Assembly (NCBI RefSeq): GCF_007754155.1
Contig: NZ_CP037423.1
Location: forward strand, 8,118,938-8,182,937
Length of the DNA stretch: 64,000 nt
DNA from: Stieleria neptunia
GTDB taxonomy: Bacteria > Planctomycetota > Planctomycetia > Pirellulales > Pirellulaceae
Direction of reading: 5' to 3'
Below the pieces are notes generated by a model. That model saw only the letters and a program-made list of their open reading frames with translations. It was not told the origin of the DNA and did no database searches. Below are positions 9,315 through 19,600 of the stretch, one piece after another (the stretch's first letter is position 1; every line of letters starts with the position of its first letter). A program made the position numbers and the translations under genes.

Positions 9315-12300
9315 GTGCGTACGTTTGGTTCCTTTCTCGCTGTCTGTTTCGTCGCTCTGCCACCCATCGGACTGGTCGGCGAGGAGACGCCACCGGCGCG
9401 GCAGGTGCCTTGGACGAGTTCCAAGATCCAGGGCAGCCCCGCTCCACCATTGCCCTACACCACTCAACGCGTGTTCGCCGGAGTCCAGCTCGATCACCCG
9501 ACGGACATCGTCTGGCTGCCGGAGGCCGAGCGATGGATTGCGACACAGCTCAAGGGTCAGATCGTCTCCTTCGAAAACGATCCAGAAAACGCAACGGCGG
9601 AACCGTGCCTGGACCTGAATGAGTGTCACGAACGTCCGATCTCGCAAGCGCTGGCGACACAGTTTCATCACGACCTTGCGGGCCAGCCTTGGTGTTTCGT
9701 CACCTATTCGTTTCGAGGCGGCGATGACCCGGCCACCATGCTCGTACGTTTCAAGGTACTCGATCCCACCGTCCCGACGATCGATTTGACCAGCCGGGTC
9801 GTGTTGGCGAAATGGAGCGGTTCGGGGCACACCGGCGGCTCGATGCAGTTCGGACCCGATGGCATGTTTTACGTTTCGATCGGCGACGGCCAGCCGCCCT
9901 ATCCGCCGGACGCGAACAACACCGGCCAAGACTTGAGCGACCTTGAATCAGCGGTCTTGCGAATCGACGTCGACAACCCGACCGCCGACCAACCCTATCG
10001 CATTCCGGCGGACAACCCGTTCGTCGGTCGCGACAAAACTCGCCCCGAGATTTGGGCCTACGGATTCCGCAACCCTTGGAAGATCGCGTTTGACCCCGAC
10101 AGCGGCGATCTGTTGGCGGCCGACGTCGGCTGGGAAATGCGCGAAATGATTCACCGCGTCGCTCGGGGCCGCAACCATGGCTGGAGCGTGATGGAGGGCA
10201 GCCAACCGGTCAAGCCAGACGTACAACCCGAGATCCCGATCACACCGCCATTGTTCGAACACACCCACCTGGATTCTCGATCCATCTCGGGCGGCCATTT
10301 TTGGAACAGCGATCGATTGCCGGAACTCAAGGGAGCCTACATCTATGGCGATTGGATGACCGGCAAAGTGTGGGCGCTGAAGCCCGAAGGTGATCGCGTG
10401 TTGTGGCAAAAAGAACTGGTCGACACGCCGCTGCAAGTCATTTGTTTCATGCTGGATCCGAGCGGCGAAGTGCTGATCGTCGGCTACGACGGCACGATCC
10501 TGCGGTTGCAGCCCAATCCGGTCACCGAGGCCAGTCAATCGTTTCCGACGCGACTCAGCCAGACCGGACTGTTCGCCGACGTTGTCTCTCTGACGCCGGC
10601 CGAGGGTGTCGTCGAGTACCGCATCAGCGCGCACCACTGGGCCGATGGAACACGATCCCGTCAGTGGATCGCGATCCCGGGCGACGAACAACTGACGCTG
10701 TACGATCGAGACGATTGGCAAACCGGACAACTGGCGGGGCGCTTCCAATTCCCTCCCGACACCGTCATCGCCAAAACGGTCACCTATCGCAGCGATCCGG
10801 CTGACCCGGCGACCGAGCGGCGTTTGGAAACCCAGTTGCTGCATCTGCTCGGCGACGAATGGCAAGCGTACAACTACGTCTGGAACGACGATCAATCCGA
10901 TGCGGTGCTGCAAGACGACATCGCAACCGAACGCAAGTTAACCATCAAAGACGACCGGTTTCCCGGCGGGATGCGGACGCAGACTTGGCGGCATGCCAGC
11001 CGCAGCGAGTGCCTGCTCTGTCACATCTGGGCTGCCGGGACCGTGCACGCCTTCTGGCCAGAACAATTAAACATCGGTTCCCTGCAAGACAACCAGCTGA
11101 CCCGATTGGCCGAGCTGGGATTGTTTCGCGAACCGGTTCCCGCGAAACCACCGCTCGCATCACCACACGATGAGACCCAGCCGATCCAGGACAGGGCCAG
11201 ATCTTACCTCGCCCTGAACTGTTCGACCTGCCATCGCAAACAGGGCGGCGGCACCGCCAATTTTAATTTCAATGTGACGAAGTCATTGGAATTCAATAAC
11301 TATCTCGACGAACCACCGGCTCAAGGAACGTTCGGCATTGCCGACGCGCGCGTCGTCGCGCCGGGCGATCCGCAGCGCAGCGTGCTGCTCTATCGCGCAC
11401 TGAAATCCGGTCGAGGACACATGCCGCAATTCGGATCCAACGTGATCGACGTGCAAGGCGTGACGCTGTTGCATGACTGGATCGCCTCGATGAACGACAC
11501 GGACAGGACCGACAACAACGTCGCCGATGTGATACAGGGATTGGAACTGGACGATGATTTTGACCACAAATTGAACCGCATGCTTGAGTCGCCCGGAGGA
11601 GCGTTGGCGTTGTCGCTGGCCTGCGGCCAACAAACCGCGACCGACGAGCTTCGCAGTGCCATCATTCGGCGAGCGACCCAGAGCGATGATCCGCTGGTTC
11701 GAGATCTGTTTGAACATTATCTCCCCGAAGACCAACGTGTCACCCGCTTGGGGGCAACGATCGACGAAGACGCTCTGTTGGCGATCGAAGGGTCGGCCGA
11801 GCGTGGCAAGCACCTGTTTGAAAAAGCAAACGACGTCAATTGCCGCCTCTGCCATCGCATCGGAGCGATCGGACAGAACGTCGGCCCCGACCTGAGCGGC
11901 ATCGGAACCCAAAGGACACCCGCCGAATTGTTGGCCAGTCTGGTCCGACCATCAGAAACAATTGACGCGCCATACCGTGCCCGAAAGTTATTAACCAGCG
12001 ACGGCGAAGTGCTCGTCGGAATCGTCACCGAGGAAACAGCGGAGCAACTGACGTTGGCCGATGCGACCGGAAAGTCACACACCCTTGCGACCGACGAAAT
12101 CGAGCTGATGGAACCCTCATCGAAGTCCGTGATGCCCGACCAGTTGCTCTCCGGCATGACGCCCCAGCAGGCGGCCGACTTGTTGGCCTATTTGCAATCA
12201 CAACGCAAGATCGGACCGCTGCAACACAGGCGGGCCATCATCCGGCGGACAGCCGAGCCGGTGGTCATCGATGGAAAACGAAATGAAGCCGCGTGGGAAT

Positions 12301-12881
12301 CGGCGCCCTCGGTCGGCGAGTTTGTCTTTACCTGGTGGAACGAAGGCGATGGTCCGAGACAACAAACGGACGCCAAAATGCTTTGGGACGATCGCTTTCT
12401 CTACGTTTCGTTCCATTGCACCGACAGCGATGTGGCGGCGACGCGAACCGAACGCGACAGCGACGTTTATCGCGATGATTGCGTGGAGGTGTTTGCGTCA
12501 CCCGAACTCGATCATCCCGAGAACTATTTCAACCTGGAAATGAACGCGCTGGGAACCCAGCTCGACAATTATCGCCCGCTGGGAAAGCAGCCTGGCGAGG
12601 AGTGGAACCCGGATGGAATTCGATGCGCGGTCGTTGTCGACGGAACACTGAATGATTCAAGCGACACCGACCGTGGATGGACCCTGGAAGTCGCCATTCC
12701 ATTCCGATTGTTTCCACACGTGCTGCCGGCGGGCCGTCCCGAGGTCGGCGACCGCTGGCGGTTGAACCTGAATCGGTTGGAGGGCAACATGGCGGTCAAG
12801 AGCCAATGGTCGCAAGGTGACCGCAATTACCCTCGCTTCCACCACCCCGACTTTTTCGGCTTCGTCGAGTTCGCCCAGTAG
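9315..12881 (+). CDS. Exported propeller dehydrogenase / multi-haem cytochrome with C-terminal CBM9-like domain
   Basis: 1188 residues from GTG 9315 with a signal peptide (about 1-22). Residues about 50-400 are a sorbosone/PQQ-sugar dehydrogenase-like propeller ('GSMQFGPDGMFYVSIGDGQ', 'WAYGFRNPWKIAFDP'). Three CxxCH motifs follow: CLLCH (C566), CSTCH (C636) and CRLCH (C843); the last sits in a PVC-type haem domain ('VGPDLSGIGTQRTPAELLA'). From about 975 to the end is a family-9-carbohydrate-binding-like beta-sandwich ('VIDGKRNEAAWESAP', 'DDCVEVFASPELDHP'). Inferred role: periplasmic oxidation of a carbohydrate, with electrons passed along its own haems. Confidence 0.82.
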   Translation: MRTFGSFLAVCFVALPPIGLVGEETPPARQVPWTSSKIQGSPAPPLPYTTQRVFAGVQLDHPTDIVWLPEAERWIATQLKGQIVSFENDPENATAEPCLDLNECHERPISQALATQFHHDLAGQPWCFVTYSFRGGDDPATMLVRFKVLDPTVPTIDLTSRVVLAKWSGSGHTGGSMQFGPDGMFYVSIGDGQPPYPPDANNTGQDLSDLESAVLRIDVDNPTADQPYRIPADNPFVGRDKTRPEIWAYGFRNPWKIAFDPDSGDLLAADVGWEMREMIHRVARGRNHGWSVMEGSQPVKPDVQPEIPITPPLFEHTHLDSRSISGGHFWNSDRLPELKGAYIYGDWMTGKVWALKPEGDRVLWQKELVDTPLQVICFMLDPSGEVLIVGYDGTILRLQPNPVTEASQSFPTRLSQTGLFADVVSLTPAEGVVEYRISAHHWADGTRSRQWIAIPGDEQLTLYDRDDWQTGQLAGRFQFPPDTVIAKTVTYRSDPADPATERRLETQLLHLLGDEWQAYNYVWNDDQSDAVLQDDIATERKLTIKDDRFPGGMRTQTWRHASRSECLLCHIWAAGTVHAFWPEQLNIGSLQDNQLTRLAELGLFREPVPAKPPLASPHDETQPIQDRARSYLALNCSTCHRKQGGGTANFNFNVTKSLEFNNYLDEPPAQGTFGIADARVVAPGDPQRSVLLYRALKSGRGHMPQFGSNVIDVQGVTLLHDWIASMNDTDRTDNNVADVIQGLELDDDFDHKLNRMLESPGGALALSLACGQQTATDELRSAIIRRATQSDDPLVRDLFEHYLPEDQRVTRLGATIDEDALLAIEGSAERGKHLFEKANDVNCRLCHRIGAIGQNVGPDLSGIGTQRTPAELLASLVRPSETIDAPYRARKLLTSDGEVLVGIVTEETAEQLTLADATGKSHTLATDEIELMEPSSKSVMPDQLLSGMTPQQAADLLAYLQSQRKIGPLQHRRAIIRRTAEPVVIDGKRNEAAWESAPSVGEFVFTWWNEGDGPRQQTDAKMLWDDRFLYVSFHCTDSDVAATRTERDSDVYRDDCVEVFASPELDHPENYFNLEMNALGTQLDNYRPLGKQPGEEWNPDGIRCAVVVDGTLNDSSDTDRGWTLEVAIPFRLFPHVLPAGRPEVGDRWRLNLNRLEGNMAVKSQWSQGDRNYPRFHHPDFFGFVEFAQ

Positions 12882-12889
12882 GGCGAACA

Positions 12890-12985
12890 GTGGGATAGGC
12901 TTCCAGCCTGACGATCGCGGAGCGCGAGCTGGAAGCCTCGCGTGTTTCACACGCGGAGCGCAAGCTGGAAGCTTACGCCACGGCT
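12890..12985. repeat. Dispersed 'GGCTTCCAGC' repeat
   Basis: Alternating direct and inverted copies of AGGCTTCCAGC / GCTGGAAGCCT near 12897, 12930 and 12968 can form hairpins between convergent genes. Similar short copies occur at 3677, 20648 and 45466. Confidence 0.6.
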
Positions 12986-13006
12986 GGCAGTTTAGGCCAC
13001 TGGTGA

Positions 13007-13840
13007 TCAGTTGTTGGTCGGGATGGCCAGGACGGGGCAGGGTGCGTGACGGACGACTTTGTCAGTCGTCGTGCCGCGAAAGACATCCATGAATCCGTGC
13101 GCCCCGTCGGTCACCATGGCGATCAGGTTGGCCTTCGTTTCGCTCGCCAGTGCGATGATCTCGGTCGCCGGATCGCCCGAGGGAACCACCGTCTGTTCGA
13201 CCTGCCAGGGGCCATCGGGAACCCTGACATCGGGCATCGACGTCGAGCCGACGTGAAACAGTGTCAGCTTCGCGCTTTCGCTTCCAAATGCCGAAATCGC
13301 TCGCAGCCCGCGCTCGATCGCTTCACTGGAGTCGGGCGTCTGATCGACGGGCACGATGACATGATCGAGGTTAACGGCGCCGGTTTCCAACGAAACACAG
13401 CCGTGCCCACCGGCGGGGACAAACAGCGTCGGCACATGCGTCTGATGCGCGATCTTCTCAGCCTTGGATGGCATCAACCACGATGCCAGCCCGTCGCGGC
13501 CGGAGGTGGCGAGCACCATGAAATCGATCGGGCGTTCTTGAAAAAAACCCGTGATCGCCTCGACGACATTTTTCTGCTCGGCGATCACCTTTTCCACACC
13601 GACACCGAGCTTTTCTTGAATGTCGCGACGTTTGGCGTCCGGTGCGATCAACCCCCAACGCACCAGTGTCTTTCGGACCGCCGGAAAGCGATCCCAGTCT
13701 TCATAGGCATCGTCTCCCACATGCAACAACGACAACGTCGATTCATTGCTGAGCGCCAACCGCAAGGCGTGGGCAAATGCCAGATGCGATTGGGCCGAAA
13801 AATCAGTCGGATGCAAGATAAAACGGGCAGGGGCACTCAC
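13007..13840 (-). CDS. Tandem universal stress protein (two UspA domains)
   Basis: 277 residues from GTG 13840. Domain 1 (about 5-145) opens with 'FILHPTDFSAQSHLAFAHAL' and ends 'HVPTLFVPAGG'. Domain 2 (about 158-277) opens with 'HVIVPVDQTPDSSEAIERGL' and ends 'DGAHGFMDVFRGTTTDKVV', 'APCPVLAIPTN'. The glycine-rich stretch of domain 2 resembles the ATP-binding loop G-2x-G-9x-G(S/T) of Usp proteins. Cytosolic; a stress-adaptation role is known for the family only in general terms. Confidence 0.85.
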   Translation of the reverse strand: MSAPARFILHPTDFSAQSHLAFAHALRLALSNESTLSLLHVGDDAYEDWDRFPAVRKTLVRWGLIAPDAKRRDIQEKLGVGVEKVIAEQKNVVEAITGFFQERPIDFMVLATSGRDGLASWLMPSKAEKIAHQTHVPTLFVPAGGHGCVSLETGAVNLDHVIVPVDQTPDSSEAIERGLRAISAFGSESAKLTLFHVGSTSMPDVRVPDGPWQVEQTVVPSGDPATEIIALASETKANLIAMVTDGAHGFMDVFRGTTTDKVVRHAPCPVLAIPTNN

Positions 13841-13953
13841 GATCAGCTCTTCGAATAGTTGAACAGGGGATTTCCGTTGGGAACACGATTCGCCGCATTT
13901 TACTTAACGGGGACGCAAGGTGTGGGCCCATTTTGTCGCGGGCCAGCAGCCTC

Positions 13954-14130
13954 CGTAGGTCACGCTGTGCGTGACGGCTGCCTGCGTAGGTCACGCTCTG
14001 CGTGACGGCAGCCCCGTAGGTCACGCTGTGCGTGACGGCAGACCCGTAGGTCACGCTGTGCGTGACGGCAGACCCGTAGGTCACGCTGTGCGTGACGGCA
14101 GACCCGTAGGTCACGCTGTGCGTGACGGCC
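13954..14130. repeat. Tandem array of a 30-bp palindromic unit (six copies)
   Basis: Period 30, with units beginning at 13954, 13984, 14014, 14044, 14074 and 14104. Each unit contains GTCACGCTGTGCGTGAC, a 7-bp perfect inverted repeat around TGT. There are no unique spacers, so it is not CRISPR. A short hairpin (GGCATGCACAGCATGCC) follows at 14131-14147 and recurs near 37709. The array fills the gap between two minus-strand genes. Confidence 0.95.
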
Positions 14131-14154
14131 GGCATGCACAGCATGCCCTACGCC

Positions 14155-15222
14155 CTAGCCCATCACGACCGGCGGCGACGCCAGAAACTCCGGCAACCGC
14201 TCGCGATTCAAATCGCTGCCACAACCGGCCAACCGGGACGGGACAATCTTGCCCAGATCGACCGCCACACCGACACAGGGTTCGTCTGCCAACAACACTG
14301 CCCCATCCAAATCGGCAAAATCCAACAACGGCGACAACTGCGCCGCGCCGCTGATTCCGACCGAGCTTTCGACCATGCAGCCGATCATCGTTTTCAAGCC
14401 CAGTTGGCGGGCGGTTGTCAGCATTTGCAGCGCCGGGGACAGGCCGCCACACTTACAGAGTTTGACATTGACGCCGTGATACAGACCGCGGCAGCGCTGG
14501 ACGTCCTCGAACACCTGACAATCTTCATCGGCAATGATCGGCAGCACCGATTCGCGATAGACCCGTTGCTTGTCTTCACGCGACGCGTCAATCGGCAGCG
14601 GTTGCTCAATGAACTCCACTCCCAGGTCCGCCAATGGCTTGGAATTGGCAATCGCCTCGTCCGCAGTCCAACCACAATTCGCGTCGACACGGAACACCGC
14701 GTCGCAGTGGCGTCGCAACTCGGTCACGATTTCAATGTCTCGCGTCGTGCCGAGCTTGATCTTATAAACCCTCCACCCCGGCTCTTCGCGCAGTTTTGCG
14801 ATCATTGTTTCGGGTGTGTCGATTCCGATCGTAAAACTCGAATCCACGCCGTCGTTCCATTCCAGCCCCCAATCCTGCCAGGCCGGGATCCCGAGGCTTT
14901 TGCCGCGCCAATCGTGCGCCGCCATGTCCAGCGCCGACAACGCAAACATGTCTCCCGCCGTCTCGTCTCGCATCAGCGGCCACAGTTCCGCAGGAGACGT
15001 CGACGCATACCGATCGAGTGACGCGGGACGAATCCGCTGGAGCGAGTCGATCATCGAATCGTAGCTGTGACGATAGAACGAATCTTCGGTCACTTCGCCA
15101 TAGCCGCGGACGCCCCCATGCTCCAGTTCCACGATCAAGCTGGATTGTGTCTCGATCGAACTGCGTGCGATCGTGAACGCGTGCTTCAGGGGCAGCTTCA
15201 ATCGGTACGCGGTCAGCTTCAT
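14155..15222 (-). CDS. dgcA: Enolase-superfamily epimerase, DgcA / L-Ala-D/L-Glu epimerase type
   Basis: 355 residues. ATG 15222 is chosen because it gives the normal family N-terminus and overlaps the upstream stop by four bases. Catalytic set of the dipeptide-epimerase group: K154-I-K156, metal ligands D180 ('FRVDANCGW'), E206 ('EFIEQPL') and D232 ('IADEDC'), and the second acid/base lysine K257 ('VKLCKCGG'), then 'IGCMVESSVGIS'. Such enzymes racemise the alpha carbon of Glu in N-acyl or dipeptide form. Because the coupled gene is a DUF1611 protein, the N-acetyl-D-Glu racemase role (DgcA) is favoured; murein dipeptide epimerase is the alternative. Confidence 0.8.
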   Translation of the reverse strand: MKLTAYRLKLPLKHAFTIARSSIETQSSLIVELEHGGVRGYGEVTEDSFYRHSYDSMIDSLQRIRPASLDRYASTSPAELWPLMRDETAGDMFALSALDMAAHDWRGKSLGIPAWQDWGLEWNDGVDSSFTIGIDTPETMIAKLREEPGWRVYKIKLGTTRDIEIVTELRRHCDAVFRVDANCGWTADEAIANSKPLADLGVEFIEQPLPIDASREDKQRVYRESVLPIIADEDCQVFEDVQRCRGLYHGVNVKLCKCGGLSPALQMLTTARQLGLKTMIGCMVESSVGISGAAQLSPLLDFADLDGAVLLADEPCVGVAVDLGKIVPSRLAGCGSDLNRERLPEFLASPPVVMG

Positions 15223-16319
15223 CGGCCCAGCACCTCGGCTCGCAATCCGAGACAGGCTTCGACCAACTTGTCGGCACCGGTGCGATAGACGTCGCACGCC
15301 GGCAACCCAAACGTCGCCTCGGCACGCTCGATTTCCGCGATCGCCTGTTCGTCGTTCAAATGACGTGAATTGATCGCGATGCCCACAAACTTGCACGGAT
15401 GCCGCAAATTCGCTGCAACCAAATACGCTTCCATCTGGTCTTTCATCGGCGCAATGGGGATGTCATCGAGTCCCTTGACGTGCGTGCGTCCGGCTTCGTA
15501 ACAAAAGATCAGCCCGTCCGGCGCACTGCCGTGCAACAACCCCAACGTTACCGCGGAAAACGCCGGATGCGATATGCTGCCTTGGCCTTCGATCAGCAAG
15601 AAATCATGCTGTTCGTTTTGCCGGGCCAGTTGCTCGGCGGCACCGCTGATGAAATCCGCGACCACGCAATCGATCGGCACGCCTTCGCCAGAGATCATGA
15701 TGCCGGTTTGACCGGTGGCCAAAAATTTGGAGTTCTCCTTGCGATCGACCAATCCGCGGTGGACCTCCAACGACGTGACCATTTTGCCCAGGCTGCAATC
15801 CTGGCCGACGGTATGGATGCGGGTGCAACCGGGGCGGAACCGGTGGCAATCCGCCGTCGACTTCAATCGATTGCGACGGACATCGATCAAGCGACTCTTG
15901 GATCCCGCCGCCGCGTCGATGTACTCCGCATCCTCGGTCAAAAAATCGTGCAGCCCCGAAACGACATCGATCCCGCGACGGAGTGCTTGGAGGATGATCG
16001 GACGCCACTCTTCTGGCAGTTTTCCCCCGGGAGGTGCGATGCCGATGTACAACGCATCCGCATCCGGAACATCAGACAACGCTTTCACAACCGGAATCTG
16101 ACCACCGACATCCAGCAATTCTTGCGAGGTCGAACCCGCCGCCGCAGCATCGATCAGGCCGGCGACATCCGCGGTGCGATAACGAAGCAGACTGATCGCG
16201 GTCTTGGCCACGAACGGCGTCGAGTAACCATCGGTGAGAATCGCAATGCGACGATGGGACAGCACCGACGTCTCCGATGGTTCAGAACGACCAGGCGTGG
16301 GGTTGGTGTCAATGGACAT
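15219..16319 (-). CDS. dgcN: DUF1611 protein, DgcN-type D-amino-acid N-acetyltransferase
   Basis: 366 residues from ATG 16319; an upstream in-frame extension to 16448 lacks family character. Visible motifs: 'RIAILTDGYSTPFVAKTA' at the N-terminus, 'YIGIAPPGGKLPEEWR', a P-loop-like 'TVGQDCSLGKMVTSLEV' and 'LIEGQGSISHPAF'. DUF1611 members paired with dipeptide-epimerase-like genes have been described as DgcN, acetylating D-Glu before racemisation by DgcA. The stop overlaps the dgcA start (ATGA), so translation is coupled. Naming rests on family and context. Confidence 0.75.
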   Translation of the reverse strand: MSIDTNPTPGRSEPSETSVLSHRRIAILTDGYSTPFVAKTAISLLRYRTADVAGLIDAAAAGSTSQELLDVGGQIPVVKALSDVPDADALYIGIAPPGGKLPEEWRPIILQALRRGIDVVSGLHDFLTEDAEYIDAAAGSKSRLIDVRRNRLKSTADCHRFRPGCTRIHTVGQDCSLGKMVTSLEVHRGLVDRKENSKFLATGQTGIMISGEGVPIDCVVADFISGAAEQLARQNEQHDFLLIEGQGSISHPAFSAVTLGLLHGSAPDGLIFCYEAGRTHVKGLDDIPIAPMKDQMEAYLVAANLRHPCKFVGIAINSRHLNDEQAIAEIERAEATFGLPACDVYRTGADKLVEACLGLRAEVLGR

Positions 16320-16679
16320 AAAGCGAATGTCGATGTTCGACTGGGGAAGGGCAAAAGGGTGGGACGAACCAATATGGTAGCCCATGGCGAGCTTGCCAAC
16401 CATCGACCGGCGTCGGAGTCGCTGGCCGGCCAAGCCATCGCGCCGCATGTTTCGACCGAATCGTTCCCGGTTCGCACCGCGCTTGCTGGAATGCTGTCAC
16501 CTCCGACGGTCGATCTCTGCCGCTGCCACGACGACCCGGCACCGGAACATCGCAACCGAAAAAATGCCCAAGCGTCGCACCGCTCCTTCGCTGTGCCGGC
16601 TGTCGATTACAATTTCAATCAAAACAAAAATCCCACGCGCCGCTGGCGTAACCCCGATCCGATCCAGGCCCGCTGCAAC
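16320..16679. other. Divergent intergenic region
   Basis: About 360 bases between dgcN (leftward) and the beta-lactamase/VanX fusion gene (rightward). Promoters for both must lie here or close by, but no confident -35/-10 pair, operator or hairpin was found. Open frames across it are antisense or upstream extensions without family similarity. Confidence 0.4.
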
Positions 16680-19600
16680 ATGTTTGTGAGATCGCAAATC
16701 CGACGACGTTGGTTCGATGCCCCCGACACGATCTCTGCACACAAGCCTGCCGGTGCAAAAGTGGTGATGTGGTTGTCGCTAGCGATGGTTGTTTTCTTTT
16801 TCCATGCACCTCTCAGCGCTCAACAGGCCCGGTCGACGACGTTAACGCAGATCGATCACATCGTCCAGCGTTTGATGCAGGACCAAGGGGTTGCCGGGAT
16901 GTCGATCGCAGTGGCTCAGGATCATGAATTGATTTACGCCAAGGGGTTCGGGCTGGCGGACGTGGAACACTCCGTTCCGGCCACCGAGACGACGCGGTAC
17001 CGAACCGCATCGATCGCTAAACCGATGACCGCCGCAGTCGTCCTGTCGTTGATGGAAAACGGTCGGCTCACGCTCGATGAACCGGTACAGACCTACGTGC
17101 CGGACTATCCCGAAAAACGTTGGCAAGTCACCACGCGTCAATTGCTCGGTCATCTGGGTGGCGTTCGGCATTACAAATCGTCCGCGGAATCCTCTTCGAC
17201 CGCACACTTCTTCAGCCTCTCCTCGGCCCTGAAAACCTTCGCCGACGATCCGCTGATTCATGAACCGGGCTCGAAATACAGATACTCGTCCTTCGGTTAC
17301 AACCTGCTCGGCTCCGTCGCCGAGGGTGCCGGCGAAGCGGAATTCATGGCGTTGCTACACGAAAAAGTGCTTCAGCCCGCCGAGATGACTCAGACGGTGG
17401 CCGACGATACGTTCGCCATCATCCCCAATCGCGCCCGCGGCTACATCCGAGCCACCAAGTCGCTACTGACCACGCTGCCAGACGACCATCGACTGGTTGA
17501 AGGGGAACTGTACAACGCGACGTTGCACGACACGAGCATGAAAATCCCCGGCGGCGGACTGCTCTCGACCGCGCCTGACTTGGTCCGTTTTGCGTTGGCC
17601 CTGAACCAAGGAAAACTGCTCAATTCAGACACCCGCGATCTGATGTGGACCCGCCAGAAAACGACCGACGGCAAAACGACGAACTACGGACTGGGTTGGA
17701 GCGTGGGTCGCAAGTCGGGACGAAAAGCGGTTTGGCACGGTGGCGCCCAATCCGGCACCTCAACCTTCTTGCTGCTGTATCCAGATACCGGCACGTGCGT
17801 CGCCATCATGAGCAACCTGCAGCGGCTGAGCCTGATGCAAACCGCAGTGGCGATTGCTGATCTCGTCGATCCGCCGAAGTACGACTACCAACCGGCAATC
17901 AAAAAGTTGCGGGCCGCCGTTCGTGCTGAAGTCGAACAAAAGGAATTGCCTGCGTTTTCAATCTCGTTGGTTGATCGTGACCAGATTGTCTGGGCAGACG
18001 GATTCGGATTTCAAGATGCCGAAAACGAGACGCCGGCGACCGCTGAAACGGTCTATCGCGTCGGCTCGGTTTCCAAATTGTTCACGGACATCGCGGTGCT
18101 GCAACTGGTCGAAGCAGGCAAAATCGATCTCGATGCTCCCGTGCAGACGTATCTGCCCGATTTCAAGCCGAACAATCCGTACGACGTTCCACAGACATTG
18201 CGACAGATGATGTCGCATCGTTCCGGTCTTGTCCGCGAATCGCCGGTGGGGAACTACTTCGATCCCGACGAACCGACTCTCGCCGCGACCGTCAAAAGCC
18301 TGAACAAGACCTCGCTGGTTTACAAACCCGAAACCAAAACCAAGTATTCCAACGCGGCGCTCGCGGTCGTCGGAGCCGTATTGGAACAACAGATCGACAC
18401 GTCACACCCGCAACGCGTCCGGCAGACCATTCTTGATCCGCTGGGGATGACGAGCAGCAGTTTTGTGGTCACGCCGGCAATCGACCCCAAGCTGGCCAGC
18501 GGCTGGATGCGGACCTACGACGGGCGGCGTTTCCAGGCACCGACGTTTCTGCTGGGAACCGGACCGGCCGGTAACATGTACTCCAACGTCCTGGACCTGT
18601 CCAAATTTCTCTCTTGCCTGTTTAACGAAGGCCGCACGCCCGACGGTAAAATCCTGGATCGCCGGTCCCTCAGCATGATGACCACACCGATCGAGGATGA
18701 AGACGGGAAACCGCAGGGATTCGGGCTGGGATTTCATATCCGTGATTTGGACGGGGAGACAAAAATTGGACACGGCGGCGCGGTGTACGGATTCTCGACA
18801 CAGCTAGAATCACTGCCCAAACGCAAGCTCGGTGTTGCCGCCGCGTCCTCACTCGATGGCACCAACGGAATGGTCGGGCGGCTGACCGACTACGCCCTGC
18901 GGCTGATGGTCGCCACTCAGGACAGTCGATCGTTGCCCGACTATCCCACAACCGCGCCGATTCCCCCGGCACGCGCGGCCGAACTGATCGGCACCTATCG
19001 AGAACGCGACGGCGACCGAATCACCACGATCACTGAAATCAACGGCGACGTCTTCATGCAGCGGGGTTCCTTCCGATACGAATTGCGCGCGTCGGCCGAC
19101 GACGGTTCCATCGTGACCGACGACGAGATCGGTTTCGGGACAAAAGTCGTTCGAAATGGCTATTCCGAGATTGTGATCGCAGACACGACCTACGAGCGAT
19201 TGCCCGATGAACCCCCGACCGACATCCCCGATCGATGGCGTGGGCTGATCGGCGAGTATGGCTGGGATCACAACACGCTGTACATCCTGGAGCAACAGGG
19301 AAAACTCTACGCATTGATCGAATGGTTCTATTACTACCCGTTGACGGAGGTGAGTGATGACGTTTTTGAATTTCCCGATTACGGACTTTATCACGGTGAA
19401 TCGCTGAACTTTACACGCGATGCCGACGGCGTTGCCACGCAAGTCAATGCCGCCGAAGTCGTCTTCAAACGACGCGAGGTCGGCACGAATGACGGCGAGA
19501 CGTTCAAGATTGTGCCCGTGCAACCGATTGACGACTTGCGCGCCGGCGCTTTGGCCGCTTCGCCGCCGCCAGAACCCGGCGACTTTCGCGCAGCGGACCT

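Noticed and set aside
13954..14130. Possible CRISPR array
   Set aside because: The 30-base units are directly adjacent with no unique spacers, and no cas gene is present.
15399..16679. Upstream extension of the beta-lactamase/VanX frame
   Set aside because: It lies antisense to dgcN and shows no domain; the signal-peptide region begins after 16680.
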